This document shows positions 45,820 to 54,386 of a stretch of 64,000 bases of DNA, piece after piece. A model generated the notes under the pieces. It was given only the letters and a program-made list of their open reading frames with translations, did no database searches and was not told the origin of the DNA. How positions within the stretch are numbered: the first letter of the stretch is position 1; every line of letters begins with the position of its first letter. The stretch covers positions 29,469-93,468 of the forward strand of contig CAKOJI010000001.1 in NCBI GenBank assembly GCA_934089255.1. Reading direction: 5' to 3'. A program made the translations under genes and the position numbers. Origin of the DNA: an uncultured Bacilli bacterium. GTDB taxonomy: Bacteria > Bacillota_I > Bacilli_A > RF39 > UBA660.

Positions 45820-46015
45820 AAAAAGGACAGTAAAGGAGTGCATAGCACGGTACCATCCTTAATCTCTTAATTTAAATAACGACTAACGCCGGGATTTATT
45901 AATCCTCTAAAAAGTAGTAACTAATATAACATTATATCCATTTACACCAAACATGAACTCTCTTTAATAATAATTATATTAATCATGTCTTTTATCACTG
46001 ATTTACAAGTAAAAT
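45820..46015 (-). promoter_or_regulatory. T-box riboswitch upstream of thrS
   Basis: The T-box core AAGGATGGTACCGTGC is at 45845-45860 (minus strand), the antiterminator sequence that pairs with the tRNA acceptor end. Upstream, AGAGAG, GTTTGGTGTAAA and related segments form stem I with the distal loop. Two overlapping ACT triplets near 45913-45918 are candidate Thr specifiers in the lower internal loop. Downstream the GTGC/GCAC pairing and TCCTTTTTATTTT supply the terminator. It should sense uncharged tRNA-Thr and control the 77-residue gene and thrS. Confidence 0.82.
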
Positions 46016-46043
46016 ATTAACACAAAACTCTCACTTTTGCAAA

Positions 46044-46592
46044 CTATTTTTCAAACTTTATGTTCCCTATTATTTCCATTAAGTTAAGTATAGCATTAGC
46101 AGTAAAGAAAAATCCTAATATAAAACACTCATTAGAAATACCTTTTAATATATTAGTAACTACTAAAAACCCTAATAAAATAAATAAACTCATAGAAAAT
46201 ATATTTATAAATACACTATAATTATATTCATTTCTTAACTCTTCTATTTTTATTAATTTAATAACAAGCATAATTACTAACCAACCAATTAATGTTATAC
46301 CAATAACCATATTAGAGGGATCATTTATATATTTTAACCCACTTACACTAGCTATTATACAAGATAAAGAAATATATAAGTGATGCATACCCGTCTTTTT
46401 TCTAGTTAATAAATAATTAGTAAATTCACATCCAAAGTATAAAAGCATTACTACATAAAATATCTCTGTTCCATCTAAAAACGTTATAAAATCATTAAAG
46501 AAAAATGATAATCCTAACATCAACGTAACAATACCAGTTATAAATAGTACAATATTCTTTGTCTTTGTTTCATCTTTATTTATATTCTTCAT
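46044..46592 (-). CDS. HdeD/DUF308-like membrane protein
   Basis: 182 residues with six membrane helices in paired arrangement. The repeated pattern of Gly-rich helix then short loop (LFITGIVTLMLGLSFFF; YLLTRKKTG) fits DUF308/HdeD-like proteins, which are associated with acid or stress resistance. It lies in a cluster of small membrane proteins. The assignment is at family level only. Confidence 0.6.
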   Translation of the reverse strand: MKNINKDETKTKNIVLFITGIVTLMLGLSFFFNDFITFLDGTEIFYVVMLLYFGCEFTNYLLTRKKTGMHHLYISLSCIIASVSGLKYINDPSNMVIGITLIGWLVIMLVIKLIKIEELRNEYNYSVFINIFSMSLFILLGFLVVTNILKGISNECFILGFFFTANAILNLMEIIGNIKFEK

Positions 46593-46637
46593 ACTATCAC
46601 CTATATTAATAATAGAACATTTTATAAAAAATGTAAA

Positions 46638-46664
46638 TTAAAAAAAGTAATAATTTTACTTTTT
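46638..46664 (-). terminator. Rho-independent terminator after the EIIB-like gene
   Basis: AAAAGTAA and TTACTTTT pair on the minus strand, followed by TTTTT; the 3' arm overlaps the CDS end. Confidence 0.65.
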
Positions 46665-46970
46665 CATTTCACTAATATATTTTTTTAATTTAACTGCATT
46701 AGGTCCAAAAATAATTTTTAATTGATTATCGATTTCAACTATTCCTTTTGCACCCAATTTTTCTATAGCATTTTTATCTACAATACTTACATCTTTTAAT
46801 GTTACTTTTAATCTTGACATATTAACTTCAGTATCAAGAATATTATCTTTACCACCTAAGTATTGTACTAATTTATTTATTTCCATATTAAAGTTTTTCT
46901 TATTTAATTTAACTATTATTAAAGAAATAATAAATAATACAAACGCTATTAATATATATTGCCAAATCAT
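46656..46970 (-). CDS. membrane-anchored PTS EIIB-like domain lacking the phospho-Cys
   Basis: 104 residues: one N-terminal membrane helix (about 3-20), then an ~80-residue domain with the EIIB (glucose-family) signature KLVQYLGGKDNI, RLKVTLKD, LGAKGIVEIDNQLKIIFGP. Where true EIIB proteins have the phosphorylated Cys before the TRLR motif, this one reads VNMSRLK, with no Cys, so it cannot accept phosphate. Regulation or sensing is a possible role. AGGTGATAGA precedes the ATG. Confidence 0.65.
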   Translation of the reverse strand: MIWQYILIAFVLFIISLIIVKLNKKNFNMEINKLVQYLGGKDNILDTEVNMSRLKVTLKDVSIVDKNAIEKLGAKGIVEIDNQLKIIFGPNAVKLKKYISEMKK

Positions 46971-47022
46971 TCTATCACCTCAACTATTATTAGTATACTA
47001 TATTTTTTATAAAAATAAAATC

Positions 47023-47049
47023 ACTAATTTAAAAAAGTCACATAAAATA
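47023..47049 (+). promoter_or_regulatory. possible sigma-K-type promoter of the CotZ-like gene
   Basis: AC at 47023-47024 and CATAAAATA at 47041-47049, 16 bp apart, fit the Bacillus sigma-K pattern (AC, 16-17 bp, CATAnnnTA). The ATG lies 31 bp after the -10 box, with GAAAGGGTG as ribosome site. Confidence 0.4.
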
Positions 47050-47080
47050 TATTGAGTATAAATGAAAGGGTGAATTATAC

Positions 47081-47530
47081 ATGTGTAATGAGAAAAATAC
47101 AAATTGCATCGGAGAAATATTAAAAGTTATACTTGTTCTTCAACAAAACGCATCCCCAGAAAGTTGTTTAGATTCTTGTGACAGACCTATGCTTGGAGGA
47201 GGACCTAGCTGTCTAGTATGCAATACTCGTCCAGTAATGTTATATACTTGCTGTGGTAATGGAACACCTTGGAGTATGCCAATAGAAAAAGATAGCACTA
47301 ATGTATGTTCTAATACATCAGTAAGTGCTTGTTGTTCTGATTGTTCTAATATATTTAGAGTTGAAAAATTAGATGGAAATTGTTGTACATTTAGAGTATT
47401 AGCACCAAACCCACAAGAAAGTTGTTGTAACTCTATTCCTTACATTGCAACAAATAGTTTCTTCACAATGGATTTATCCTGCTGTTGTGCAATTAAATGT
47501 TTAAGTGACACTTATGTAGATTGCGTTTAA
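47081..47530 (+). CDS. CotZ/CotY-family spore coat protein
   Basis: 149 residues, 16-18% Cys. The C-terminal half has the family signature: IFRVEKLDGNCCTFRVLAP, then a Thr-Asn step, FFTMDLSCCCAIKCLSDTYV. Bacillus CotY/CotZ end in the same way, with the invariant FRVE, TLRLL and DLxCFCAIxCL words. CotY/CotZ are Cys-rich, disulfide-linked proteins of the outer spore coat or crust. It has its own promoter and terminator. It is the strongest hint here that this lineage makes spores or kept coat genes. A Cys-rich structural protein unrelated to spores is the alternative. Confidence 0.78.
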   Translation: MCNEKNTNCIGEILKVILVLQQNASPESCLDSCDRPMLGGGPSCLVCNTRPVMLYTCCGNGTPWSMPIEKDSTNVCSNTSVSACCSDCSNIFRVEKLDGNCCTFRVLAPNPQESCCNSIPYIATNSFFTMDLSCCCAIKCLSDTYVDCV

Positions 47531-47560
47531 AAAAAGAGTAGAAATTGCTACTCTTTTTTA
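47531..47560 (+). terminator. Rho-independent terminator of the CotZ-like gene
   Basis: AAGAGTAG (47534-47541) pairs with CTACTCTT (47548-47555) around AAATTG, followed by TTTTTATTT. Confidence 0.8.
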
Positions 47561-47598
47561 TTTGTGTCTCCTAAATAGGATTTCACATCAATTCTTGC

Positions 47599-48873
47599 TT
47601 AATTTTTAAATTCAAATATATATTCATCTATTTTAACTTCGTCGCCTCTTTTAGCACCCATACGTTCTAAATCATCTTCAATACCCATACCCTTTAATTT
47701 TCTAGCAAAACGAGCTACACTTTCATCTTCAGTAAAACGAGTCATAGAAAATAATTTTTCTATTTCTTTACCCTTTATAACCCATAAATCATTTTCACGA
47801 GTAATTGTATATGGTTTAGAATCATTAAACTTATATAAGGTATGTGACGCATAATCTTCTTCTTTATAAAGTTCTACAGTATTAGTATTTTCTACTATAT
47901 CAGCCAGTCTAATAATAAGTGTTTCAAATCCTTCAAGTTTAATAGCACTAATCTCATAAATTTCTTTATCAGGATATTTCTTTCTAAATTTTTCTAAATT
48001 ATCTACTGCATTTGGCAAATCCATCTTATTTGCAATTATGATACTAGGTTTATTTACTAATCTTTCATCAAAACTTTCTAATTCTTTTATTATATTCTCA
48101 TAATCATCTATAGGACTTCTTCCTTCAAAAGAACCCATATCAATTACATGTGCAATTACCTTTGTACGCATAGCATGTTTTAAAAACTTTATTCCTAAGC
48201 CTACACCTTCACTTGCACCATTTATCAATCCAGGTAAATCTGCCATTACAAAACTTCTACCATCATTTAATTTTACAACACCTAGATTAGGACTAAGAGT
48301 TGTAAAATGATATGCACCAATCTTAGGCTTACATGAACTTATCATACTTAGTATCGTACTTTTACCAACACTAGGCATACCAACTAACCCAACATCTGCT
48401 ATCATTTTTAATTCACATTTAATAAACTTAACTTCTCCAGGCTCACCTAATTCACTCATCTTAGGAGCAGGAACCTCATGTGTAGCAAAAGCATGATTTC
48501 CTCTTCCACCTCTACCACCTTTAGCAACTACAACACTTTCATTTTCACTTGTTAAATCTGCAATAATTAAACCAGTTTCTTCATCAGTAATAGTTGTACC
48601 TAGTGGAACATCAATAACAACATCTTGAGCATTTTTACCATTTCTGTCGCTTCCCTTACCGTTGACACCTTTTTCACCCTTAATGTGTTTCATCATTTTT
48701 AAATCTATTAAAGTTTTAAGCCCAGGATCCGTCCTAAAAATAACATCAGCACCCTTACCTCCATTACCGCCGTTAGGACCACCCATTTCAATATACTTTT
48801 CTCTTCTAAAAGATGTACAACCATCTCCACCTTTACCAGCTTCAACTTTTATTTTTATTTCATCTACAAACAT
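47599..48873 (-). CDS. obgE: GTPase Obg/CgtA
   Basis: An essential ribosome-associated GTPase linked to 50S maturation and the stringent response. It has the Gly-rich Obg fold (residues 1-155; GGPNGGNGGKGAD), the G domain (G1 GMPSVGKST, G2, ADLPGLINGASEG for G3, IIANKMDLP for G4), and the C-terminal OCT domain (TIGR03595) ending DEVKIDEYIFEFKN. The ORF opens at 48897, but GAAAGGGAG lies right before MFVDEIKI, placing the start at 48873. About 425 residues is normal for this group. Confidence 0.95.
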   Translation of the reverse strand: MFVDEIKIKVEAGKGGDGCTSFRREKYIEMGGPNGGNGGKGADVIFRTDPGLKTLIDLKMMKHIKGEKGVNGKGSDRNGKNAQDVVIDVPLGTTITDEETGLIIADLTSENESVVVAKGGRGGRGNHAFATHEVPAPKMSELGEPGEVKFIKCELKMIADVGLVGMPSVGKSTILSMISSCKPKIGAYHFTTLSPNLGVVKLNDGRSFVMADLPGLINGASEGVGLGIKFLKHAMRTKVIAHVIDMGSFEGRSPIDDYENIIKELESFDERLVNKPSIIIANKMDLPNAVDNLEKFRKKYPDKEIYEISAIKLEGFETLIIRLADIVENTNTVELYKEEDYASHTLYKFNDSKPYTITRENDLWVIKGKEIEKLFSMTRFTEDESVARFARKLKGMGIEDDLERMGAKRGDEVKIDEYIFEFKN

Positions 48874-48912
48874 AGTTAACTCCCTTTCGAAAAACATATT
48901 CTATCATATAAA

Positions 48913-49176
48913 CTATTTTAGTTCAATTATAGTTTCACCAATATTATCACTATCTAAATAAAAATATTTAACTCTATTATCTCTTTTTAATAAATGATGT
49001 ACTTCATCTTTTATTATACCTTCACCCTTACCATGTATAACAACTATTTTCTTATTTTCTAATTTAATATTATCATTTATGAAAACATCTAACATATATT
49101 TTACCATATCTCTATTATATCCATGTAAATCCATTTTAGGTAAAATATTTAAAAAAGGGTTATAACTATGAAACAT
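48913..49176 (-). CDS. stand-alone Smr domain protein
   Basis: About 87 residues from the ATG at 49176 (AGGG spaced five bases before). The Smr signature MDLHGYNRDMV and VIHGKGEGIIKDEV is complete, as at the C-terminus of MutS2, but the ATPase is absent. Smr domains nick or bind branched nucleic acids or mRNA on stalled ribosomes. It overlaps the end of the PfkB-like gene, so the two are coupled. Confidence 0.78.
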   Translation of the reverse strand: MFHSYNPFLNILPKMDLHGYNRDMVKYMLDVFINDNIKLENKKIVVIHGKGEGIIKDEVHHLLKRDNRVKYFYLDSDNIGETIIELK

Positions 49177-50128
49177 TATTACCCTCATTACTAAAAATAT
49201 CAGTATTTAAAGTTTCAACATTATTATTACTATTATTTGAAACTAACTCCTGTAACAACTTATTAGCTTCTACACGATCTGGAATATTTAATATCATATT
49301 TAATTCATTTTTACTTGATAACATCAACTTATTAGTATATTTTATACTATTTTCTATATCATTAGTATTTATTAAAAAATAAACTAATACAGAATAATAA
49401 ACGTAATCTTTATTCTTTAAATTATTATTAACATTTTTTATTAATCTAACCTCATCATTAACACAATATAAAAAATCAAAACTACTTAATTTTATTATTA
49501 AATTAGAACTATACATATCCATATATTTTTGAAATATATTTATTATAGTTTTAGGTTTATTTAAATTATTTAATATACCAGTAATATTACTAGCAAAATC
49601 TAGTGTTGCTATTACATATTTACACTTATTAGCATAAACTTCTCTACCATTTTTATAACTTTGTCCAATATATATTAAATTAGAATTAGGATAATTATTT
49701 ATAGCAGCCATATTAGCTCCATAATCTCCATCATCCATTATAATAACATCAGGAATAAATTCATATTTATATTTAGTAAGTGAAGAATCCATTTTAGTTT
49801 CTACTATATTAGTAAATGTATTAGTTTTAATATTATAAATACTATAATTAGAATTAGTAGTATTTTGATATACAGTTTCTATATATTTAGTATCAATACT
49901 ATAACTGCTATAAAACTCTTTTATCTTTCTACCAAGATCATCATCACCCACAACAGTAGTAATACTTGTATCAATACCAAAACTTGCTAATGTAACACTT
50001 AAAACACTACCTAAATCATTTACACATTTTATAGAATTATCTATATAAAACTTATCTCCATCTTTAGGAAACTCTTGTAATGGTAATATATAATTATAAT
50101 TTGCTTTACCAATAACTAATACCTTCAT
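49166..50128 (-). CDS. PfkB-like protein lacking the catalytic GAGD motif
   Basis: 320 residues with a ribokinase/PfkB-type N-terminal half (LVIGKANYNYI; CVNDLGSVLSVTLASFG; TTVVGDDDLG). The C-terminal motif that provides the catalytic Asp (normally DTTGAGD) is replaced by NLKNKDYVYYSVLVYF, so it is probably catalytically dead or uses a different mechanism. It is followed directly by the Smr gene. A regulatory sugar-binding role is possible. Confidence 0.6.
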   Translation of the reverse strand: MKVLVIGKANYNYILPLQEFPKDGDKFYIDNSIKCVNDLGSVLSVTLASFGIDTSITTVVGDDDLGRKIKEFYSSYSIDTKYIETVYQNTTNSNYSIYNIKTNTFTNIVETKMDSSLTKYKYEFIPDVIIMDDGDYGANMAAINNYPNSNLIYIGQSYKNGREVYANKCKYVIATLDFASNITGILNNLNKPKTIINIFQKYMDMYSSNLIIKLSSFDFLYCVNDEVRLIKNVNNNLKNKDYVYYSVLVYFLINTNDIENSIKYTNKLMLSSKNELNMILNIPDRVEANKLLQELVSNNSNNNVETLNTDIFSNEGNNVS

Positions 50129-50175
50129 AAATACCTTCCTATTCTATTTATTATTATAAATTATTATTTAAAAAA

Positions 50176-50210
50176 AGGCAATTAAAAAGAAAGAATTAAT
50201 TTCTTTCTTT
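50176..50210 (-). terminator. Rho-independent terminator of rplS
   Basis: AAAGAAAGAA and TTCTTTCTTT (50186-50210) pair around TTAAT, followed by T's on the minus strand; the stem overlaps the last codons. Confidence 0.7.
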
Positions 50211-50537
50211 AGTTTTATAATCTTTTTTCATTCCTCTTAAGAATGTTAATTTAGAACGTCTAACTTTACCTTTTTTAATAACAGTTACACTATCTATTAA
50301 TGGACTATTTACAGGAAATACTCTTTCTACTCCAATAGCACCAACTTTTTTTCTAACTGTAAAAGTCTTAGATACAGAACCACCAGTGATATTAAAAACT
50401 ATTCCTTCAAAATTTTGAATTCTTTCTTTTTTACCTTCTTTAATTTTAACACCAACTCTAACAGTATCTCCTACTCTAAACTCAGGAATATCTGTTCTAA
50501 TTTGTTCTTTGTTAATTTTTTCGATTAAATTATTCAT
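50196..50537 (-). CDS. rplS: 50S ribosomal protein L19
   Basis: 113 residues with the L19 SH3-like core: IPEFRVGDTVRVGVKIKEG, RIQNFEGIVF, TFTVRKKV, GVERVFP and the basic tail RRSKLTFLRGMKK. It contacts the 30S subunit and the 23S rRNA. The leader between the promoter (50623-50651) and the start contains a short AGCG/CGCT hairpin and may carry an L19-autoregulation site. The usual neighbours (rpsP, rimM, trmD) are not here. Confidence 0.97.
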   Translation of the reverse strand: MNNLIEKINKEQIRTDIPEFRVGDTVRVGVKIKEGKKERIQNFEGIVFNITGGSVSKTFTVRKKVGAIGVERVFPVNSPLIDSVTVIKKGKVRRSKLTFLRGMKKDYKTKERN

Positions 50538-50622
50538 ATAAACTTCCTTTCTATTTATCTTATTTATTCTAATCTTGAAATATTATTCAGCGGATTACGC
50601 TCTTTTTCACAAAAGCAATAGT

Positions 50623-50651
50623 ATTGTACCACATATATTTTATTATTGCAA
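50623..50651 (-). promoter_or_regulatory. sigma-A promoter of rplS
   Basis: On the minus strand TTGCAA (50646-50651) and TACAAT (50623-50628) are 17 bp apart, 86 bp from the ATG at 50537. The leader may be a regulated ribosomal-protein leader. Confidence 0.65.
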
Positions 50652-50656
50652 TAATT

Positions 50657-50687
50657 AAAAAGAACAAATTATTTATTTTGTTCTTTT
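50657..50687 (-). terminator. Rho-independent terminator of the 50669 gene
   Basis: AAAAGAACAAA and TTTGTTCTTTT pair on the minus strand, followed by T's; the 5' arm is made of the last codons of the CDS, so the tail residues KEQNK are fixed by the hairpin. Confidence 0.65.
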
Positions 50688-51556
50688 AAAGAATTTAATT
50701 TACTAAGTAATTCTTCTTTATTAACTGCACCAGTAGGATTAGTCTTACCACTTAAGTTATTTAATTTAGCTTTTAACTCATCAAGATTACTTGTATTATT
50801 TGGTTTCTTTTCTTCTGCTTCTTCTAATTTATTATCAAGTGTAGTATTTTTCTCTTCAACTTTTATTTCTGTTTCTTTAGGTAATTCTACTTCTTCTTTT
50901 ACTTCAGTTGGTGCTAAATTTTCTTTAACATCTTTATCTACATTTAAATTTTCCATTACTTTATCTAATTTAACAGTATCAGTATTATCTACATAAACAG
51001 AACTAAATTGTTCGTTTTTTTCATAAGTTTTTTTAACTACATCATCAACAAAATCATCTACACTAGGTATTTCACTACTTAATTTGCTAACGTCTACTTC
51101 TTCTTTTTTTTCTTCTTTTGGAGCACTCATATTTTCTGCATTATCTAATGCTTTTTCTATATTTTCTTCTTTATTATATGTTTTATCTATTTCTTTTTCT
51201 AGATTATCTTTATTTATTGGAATAATTGTTGTTTTTTCAAAAATATTTTGACTACTAATACTTTCTTCTTTTATATCATCTTTTTCATTAACATCATCTA
51301 CTTTATTTTCTTCTAATGGTTTTTCTGTTTCACTTGTTAAAACATTTACATCATTTAAAGAATTAGTATTAGTTTTATCATCTTCTATTTTTGGTTCTTC
51401 TATTATTTTAGTTTTTTCTTTTTTATCTGGTTTTCTTAAACTAATAATTAATAGTATTATGAAAATAAATAATAATACTGCTCCAACAACATATATAATA
51501 GATAGTGTTTTACTATCTCCATATATCTTATCCATAAAATTTAATATAATGTTCAT
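50669..51556 (-). CDS. single-pass membrane protein with long acidic disordered tail
   Basis: 295 residues: a membrane helix at about 17-42 (IIYVVGAVLLFIFIILLIISLR), then ~240 residues dominated by Glu, Lys, Asp and Asn with no aromatic-rich core, so the tail is probably disordered and cytoplasmic. A C-terminal helix (LDELKAKLNNLSGK; VNKEELLSKLNSLKEQ) may be a short interaction element. I do not recognise a family. It lies between the HU and L19 genes. Confidence 0.5.
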   Translation of the reverse strand: MNIILNFMDKIYGDSKTLSIIYVVGAVLLFIFIILLIISLRKPDKKEKTKIIEEPKIEDDKTNTNSLNDVNVLTSETEKPLEENKVDDVNEKDDIKEESISSQNIFEKTTIIPINKDNLEKEIDKTYNKEENIEKALDNAENMSAPKEEKKEEVDVSKLSSEIPSVDDFVDDVVKKTYEKNEQFSSVYVDNTDTVKLDKVMENLNVDKDVKENLAPTEVKEEVELPKETEIKVEEKNTTLDNKLEEAEEKKPNNTSNLDELKAKLNNLSGKTNPTGAVNKEELLSKLNSLKEQNK

Positions 51557-51633
51557 CTTATAGCCACCTCTTTATTATATATAAATTATATTACACTTTA
51601 TTTTTTTTATCAATAATATATTTAAAAAAATGT

Positions 51634-51664
51634 AAATAAAAAGTGAAATCAATGTTTCACTTCT
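51634..51664 (-). terminator. Rho-independent terminator of hup
   Basis: AAGTGAAA (51641-51648) and TTTCACTT (51655-51662) pair, followed by TTTATTT on the minus strand. Confidence 0.75.
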
Positions 51665-51671
51665 TTTTAAA

Positions 51672-51944
51672 TTAATTTAAAGCGTCTTTTAATTTGCTTC
51701 CAGCTTTGAATGAAGCAACCATTTTTGCTGGAATATGTAAAGGTTCTTTAGTTAATGGATTAATTCCATCTCTAGCTTCTCTTTTTTTAGCACTGAAAGT
51801 ACCAAAACCAACTAAAGCTACTTTACCATCTTCCTTTAATCCTTTTTCAATTCCTGCTAATGTAGCATCTAAAGCTCTAGATGCGTCTGCTTTAGTTAAT
51901 CCAGCAGTTGCAGCAATAAATTCAACTAATTCTGTTTTTGACAT
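51672..51944 (-). CDS. hup: DNA-binding protein HU
   Basis: 90 residues, the standard length. The family order is complete: an N-terminal helical dimer region (MSKTELVEFIAATAGLTKADASRAL), VALVGFGTFSAKKREAR, then the DNA-binding arm with GINPLTKEPLHIPAKMVASFKAGSKLKD. HU wraps and bends DNA as a dimer. G+C-richer codons than its neighbours mark high expression. Confidence 0.97.
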   Translation of the reverse strand: MSKTELVEFIAATAGLTKADASRALDATLAGIEKGLKEDGKVALVGFGTFSAKKREARDGINPLTKEPLHIPAKMVASFKAGSKLKDALN

Positions 51945-51997
51945 TTTATAATTCCTCCCATTTCAATATGTCTTTTAGGGCTATACCCTACATATAA

Positions 51998-52026
51998 AGA
52001 GTATCAAATAATTATCATATTTGCAA
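51998..52026 (-). promoter_or_regulatory. candidate promoter of hup with a leader hairpin
   Basis: TTGCAA (52021-52026) and TACTCT (51998-52003), 17 bp apart, read toward hup. Just downstream a TAGGG/CCCTA hairpin (about 51976-51990) lies in the untranslated leader. The -35 box is the same as that of rplS. Confidence 0.45.
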
Positions 52027-52103
52027 TAGATTTTATAAAATTTTTAATAAATTTAGTAGTTTTTTATAGTTTTATAAAACATTTTATACTCATATAATTA
52101 AAT

Positions 52104-53387
52104 ATGAAAAATAAATTTGTTAAGTCAACATTAATTTTAATCGTAGGTGCTCTACTTACAAAACTATTAGGTTTTATTATTAAAATAATTTTTACTAGAA
52201 CAGTTAGTGAAGCAGACATAAATTTATATAGTATTATTATGCCTACTTACTCACTTTTAATAACTCTTGCACAACTTGGTTTCCCTCTCGCAATTAGCAA
52301 CCTAATTGCAGAAAATAAAACAACTAGTAAAAAAATACTATTTTCAATAATACCAGTATCTCTACTAATTAATATAATACTAATAACACTAGTATTTTTA
52401 ACTGCACCATATATTTCAAACAACTTACTTCATAATAAAGATGCTTACTACCCAATCATATCTATAGCCTTTATATTACCTTTTATTTCAATATCAAGTA
52501 TAATAAGAGGATATTTTTTTGGTAAACAACAAATGTTTCCACATACTTTATCTAATATAATAGAACAATTATTTAGATTACTTTTAATAATAATACTCTT
52601 ACCTAAAATATTAAAATATGGAACTATTATTACTGTATCAGTTTATATACTATTAAATATATTATCAGAAATAATTAGTGTAATAGTCTTCTTATTTTTT
52701 GCACCTAAAAACTTTTCTATTAAAAAGAAAGATTTAACTCCAGATATAACAATTATTAAAGATATATTAAGTATTGCAATCCCTACTACATCTAGTAGAA
52801 TAATAGGAAATATTGGTTACTTTTTTGAACCAATTATATTAACTTATACATTAACTATATGTGGTTATTCAAATAATTTTATTCTAAGTGAATATGGTAC
52901 TTATAATGCATACGCATTACCACTATTAACAATACCATCATTTTTTATACTTGCATTAAATACATCTCTTATACCAGAAATATCAAAAAATAGAAACAAT
53001 AAAAAAATAGTAATAAAAAGACTAAAACAATCACTTATATTTTCTTTTATAATAGGTTTAGTATCTAATACTTTTGTATATATATTTACTAAAGATATAC
53101 TTAATATTGTATTTAAAACATCAAAAGGAATAGAATATATTAAATTTTTAGCCCCTTTCTTTGTATTCTTATATTTAGAAGGTCCACTCGCTAGTACATT
53201 ACAAGCATTAAACTATGCTAAATATACTATGACAGTAACTATTATTACTACTATTATAAAACTACTAACACTATTTATATTTAGTCTATTACATATAGGA
53301 TTATATGGTTTACTAATAAGTGAAATAATAAATATATTCTTAATACTTTACTTAAATAGTATAAAAATAAAAAAAATATTAGCATAA
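52104..53387 (+). CDS. SpoVB/MviN-like polysaccharide flippase (MOP superfamily)
   Basis: 427 residues with about 12-14 membrane helices. The N-terminus STLILIVGALLTKLLGFIIKIIFTRTVSE, then the GFPLAISNLIAE segment, are typical of the SpoVB/PST family, whose Bacillus member acts in spore cortex formation by flipping precursors. It is distinct from the Wzx-type flippase at 10041. It is convergent with the 53388 gene, with no gap between them. Confidence 0.82.
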   Translation: MKNKFVKSTLILIVGALLTKLLGFIIKIIFTRTVSEADINLYSIIMPTYSLLITLAQLGFPLAISNLIAENKTTSKKILFSIIPVSLLINIILITLVFLTAPYISNNLLHNKDAYYPIISIAFILPFISISSIIRGYFFGKQQMFPHTLSNIIEQLFRLLLIIILLPKILKYGTIITVSVYILLNILSEIISVIVFLFFAPKNFSIKKKDLTPDITIIKDILSIAIPTTSSRIIGNIGYFFEPIILTYTLTICGYSNNFILSEYGTYNAYALPLLTIPSFFILALNTSLIPEISKNRNNKKIVIKRLKQSLIFSFIIGLVSNTFVYIFTKDILNIVFKTSKGIEYIKFLAPFFVFLYLEGPLASTLQALNYAKYTMTVTIITTIIKLLTLFIFSLLHIGLYGLLISEIINIFLILYLNSIKIKKILA

Positions 53388-54332
53388 CTAATACTTTTTA
53401 AGAACTAATATAGCATCATTTACATTTTTATCTTTAAAAGAACAAACAGTATATAATTCTTCTTTTTCTAACTCATTTACTTTTATATTAGAACTATTAG
53501 TAACATTAGATCTAGTAAAATATAAAGTTTTATATTTCATAATATAATTTAAGAAAATAATACCATTTTCTCCTAATATATTTAATAAAGTACTTTCATA
53601 CTCTAATAAATCTTTATAAGTAAAATTATAATCATAATATCTATTAAAATAATCTAATATATTAGATAACAATATAAAATCATAATTTTTACTATATTCT
53701 TTACCTAAATACAAAGCATTAATATTTTTAAAAGTAATATTCGCTCTTAAAATATTATTTCTTAACTTATTATATTCTTCTTCATTTTCTAAATAATTAT
53801 TATTTCGTATAATATCGTCTATTTTATTAAAATTAATAAATAATATATAAAATAAATTAATATGATTTTTATTATTTTTTTGTAATTTATAATTATATGT
53901 ATTTACCTCTTTCCAATAGTCTCTATAACGCTTATCCATAAGAGGCAATAAATCATTAATAATAGTAGTTATTTCATCTAAACTAGTACTTGAATTTAAT
54001 ATTTTAGAATAAATATTCAAATATTCTTTATAATTATATTTTACTATCATTGCACGTCTTAAACCTAAAACATAATACAAAGATAATAAATTAGTATCAA
54101 AACTATCAATATCTATAATATCTTTATTTATTAAATTAAATATATGATCTCCACTAGCAAGTACACTTAAAGCTCTTTTTTTATTACTAAAATCAAATAA
54201 ATTTAAATAATGTTTTATATTTTCATTAGTACTAATATAAACTTTTTGATATTTTGAAAAAGGAACACCAACATTACATACTCTTTTATTACTTACTTGA
54301 GTATTTATTAAATCTTTTACTTCATCAAACAT
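53388..54332 (-). CDS. putative SAM-dependent methyltransferase-like protein
   Basis: 314 residues. The segment ALSVLASGDHIFNL followed by IDIDSFDTN resembles the SAM-binding loop and second acid of a Rossmann-type methyltransferase of the DUF3419/BtaA-like kind. YDFILLSNILDYF and NGIIFLNYIM fill the later strands. The product is soluble. It ends directly against the SpoVB-like gene. The substrate is unknown. Confidence 0.55.
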   Translation of the reverse strand: MFDEVKDLINTQVSNKRVCNVGVPFSKYQKVYISTNENIKHYLNLFDFSNKKRALSVLASGDHIFNLINKDIIDIDSFDTNLLSLYYVLGLRRAMIVKYNYKEYLNIYSKILNSSTSLDEITTIINDLLPLMDKRYRDYWKEVNTYNYKLQKNNKNHINLFYILFINFNKIDDIIRNNNYLENEEEYNKLRNNILRANITFKNINALYLGKEYSKNYDFILLSNILDYFNRYYDYNFTYKDLLEYESTLLNILGENGIIFLNYIMKYKTLYFTRSNVTNSSNIKVNELEKEELYTVCSFKDKNVNDAILVLKKY

Positions 54333-54386
54333 AATTACCCCTTCTTTATGGGGTTTATATTAACATAATTATCCTAAATTTACAAA

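Noticed and set aside
45570..45848. The 92-residue reading of the gene before thrS
   Set aside because: Its start would lie in the T-box core; ATG at 45803 has a strong ribosome site.
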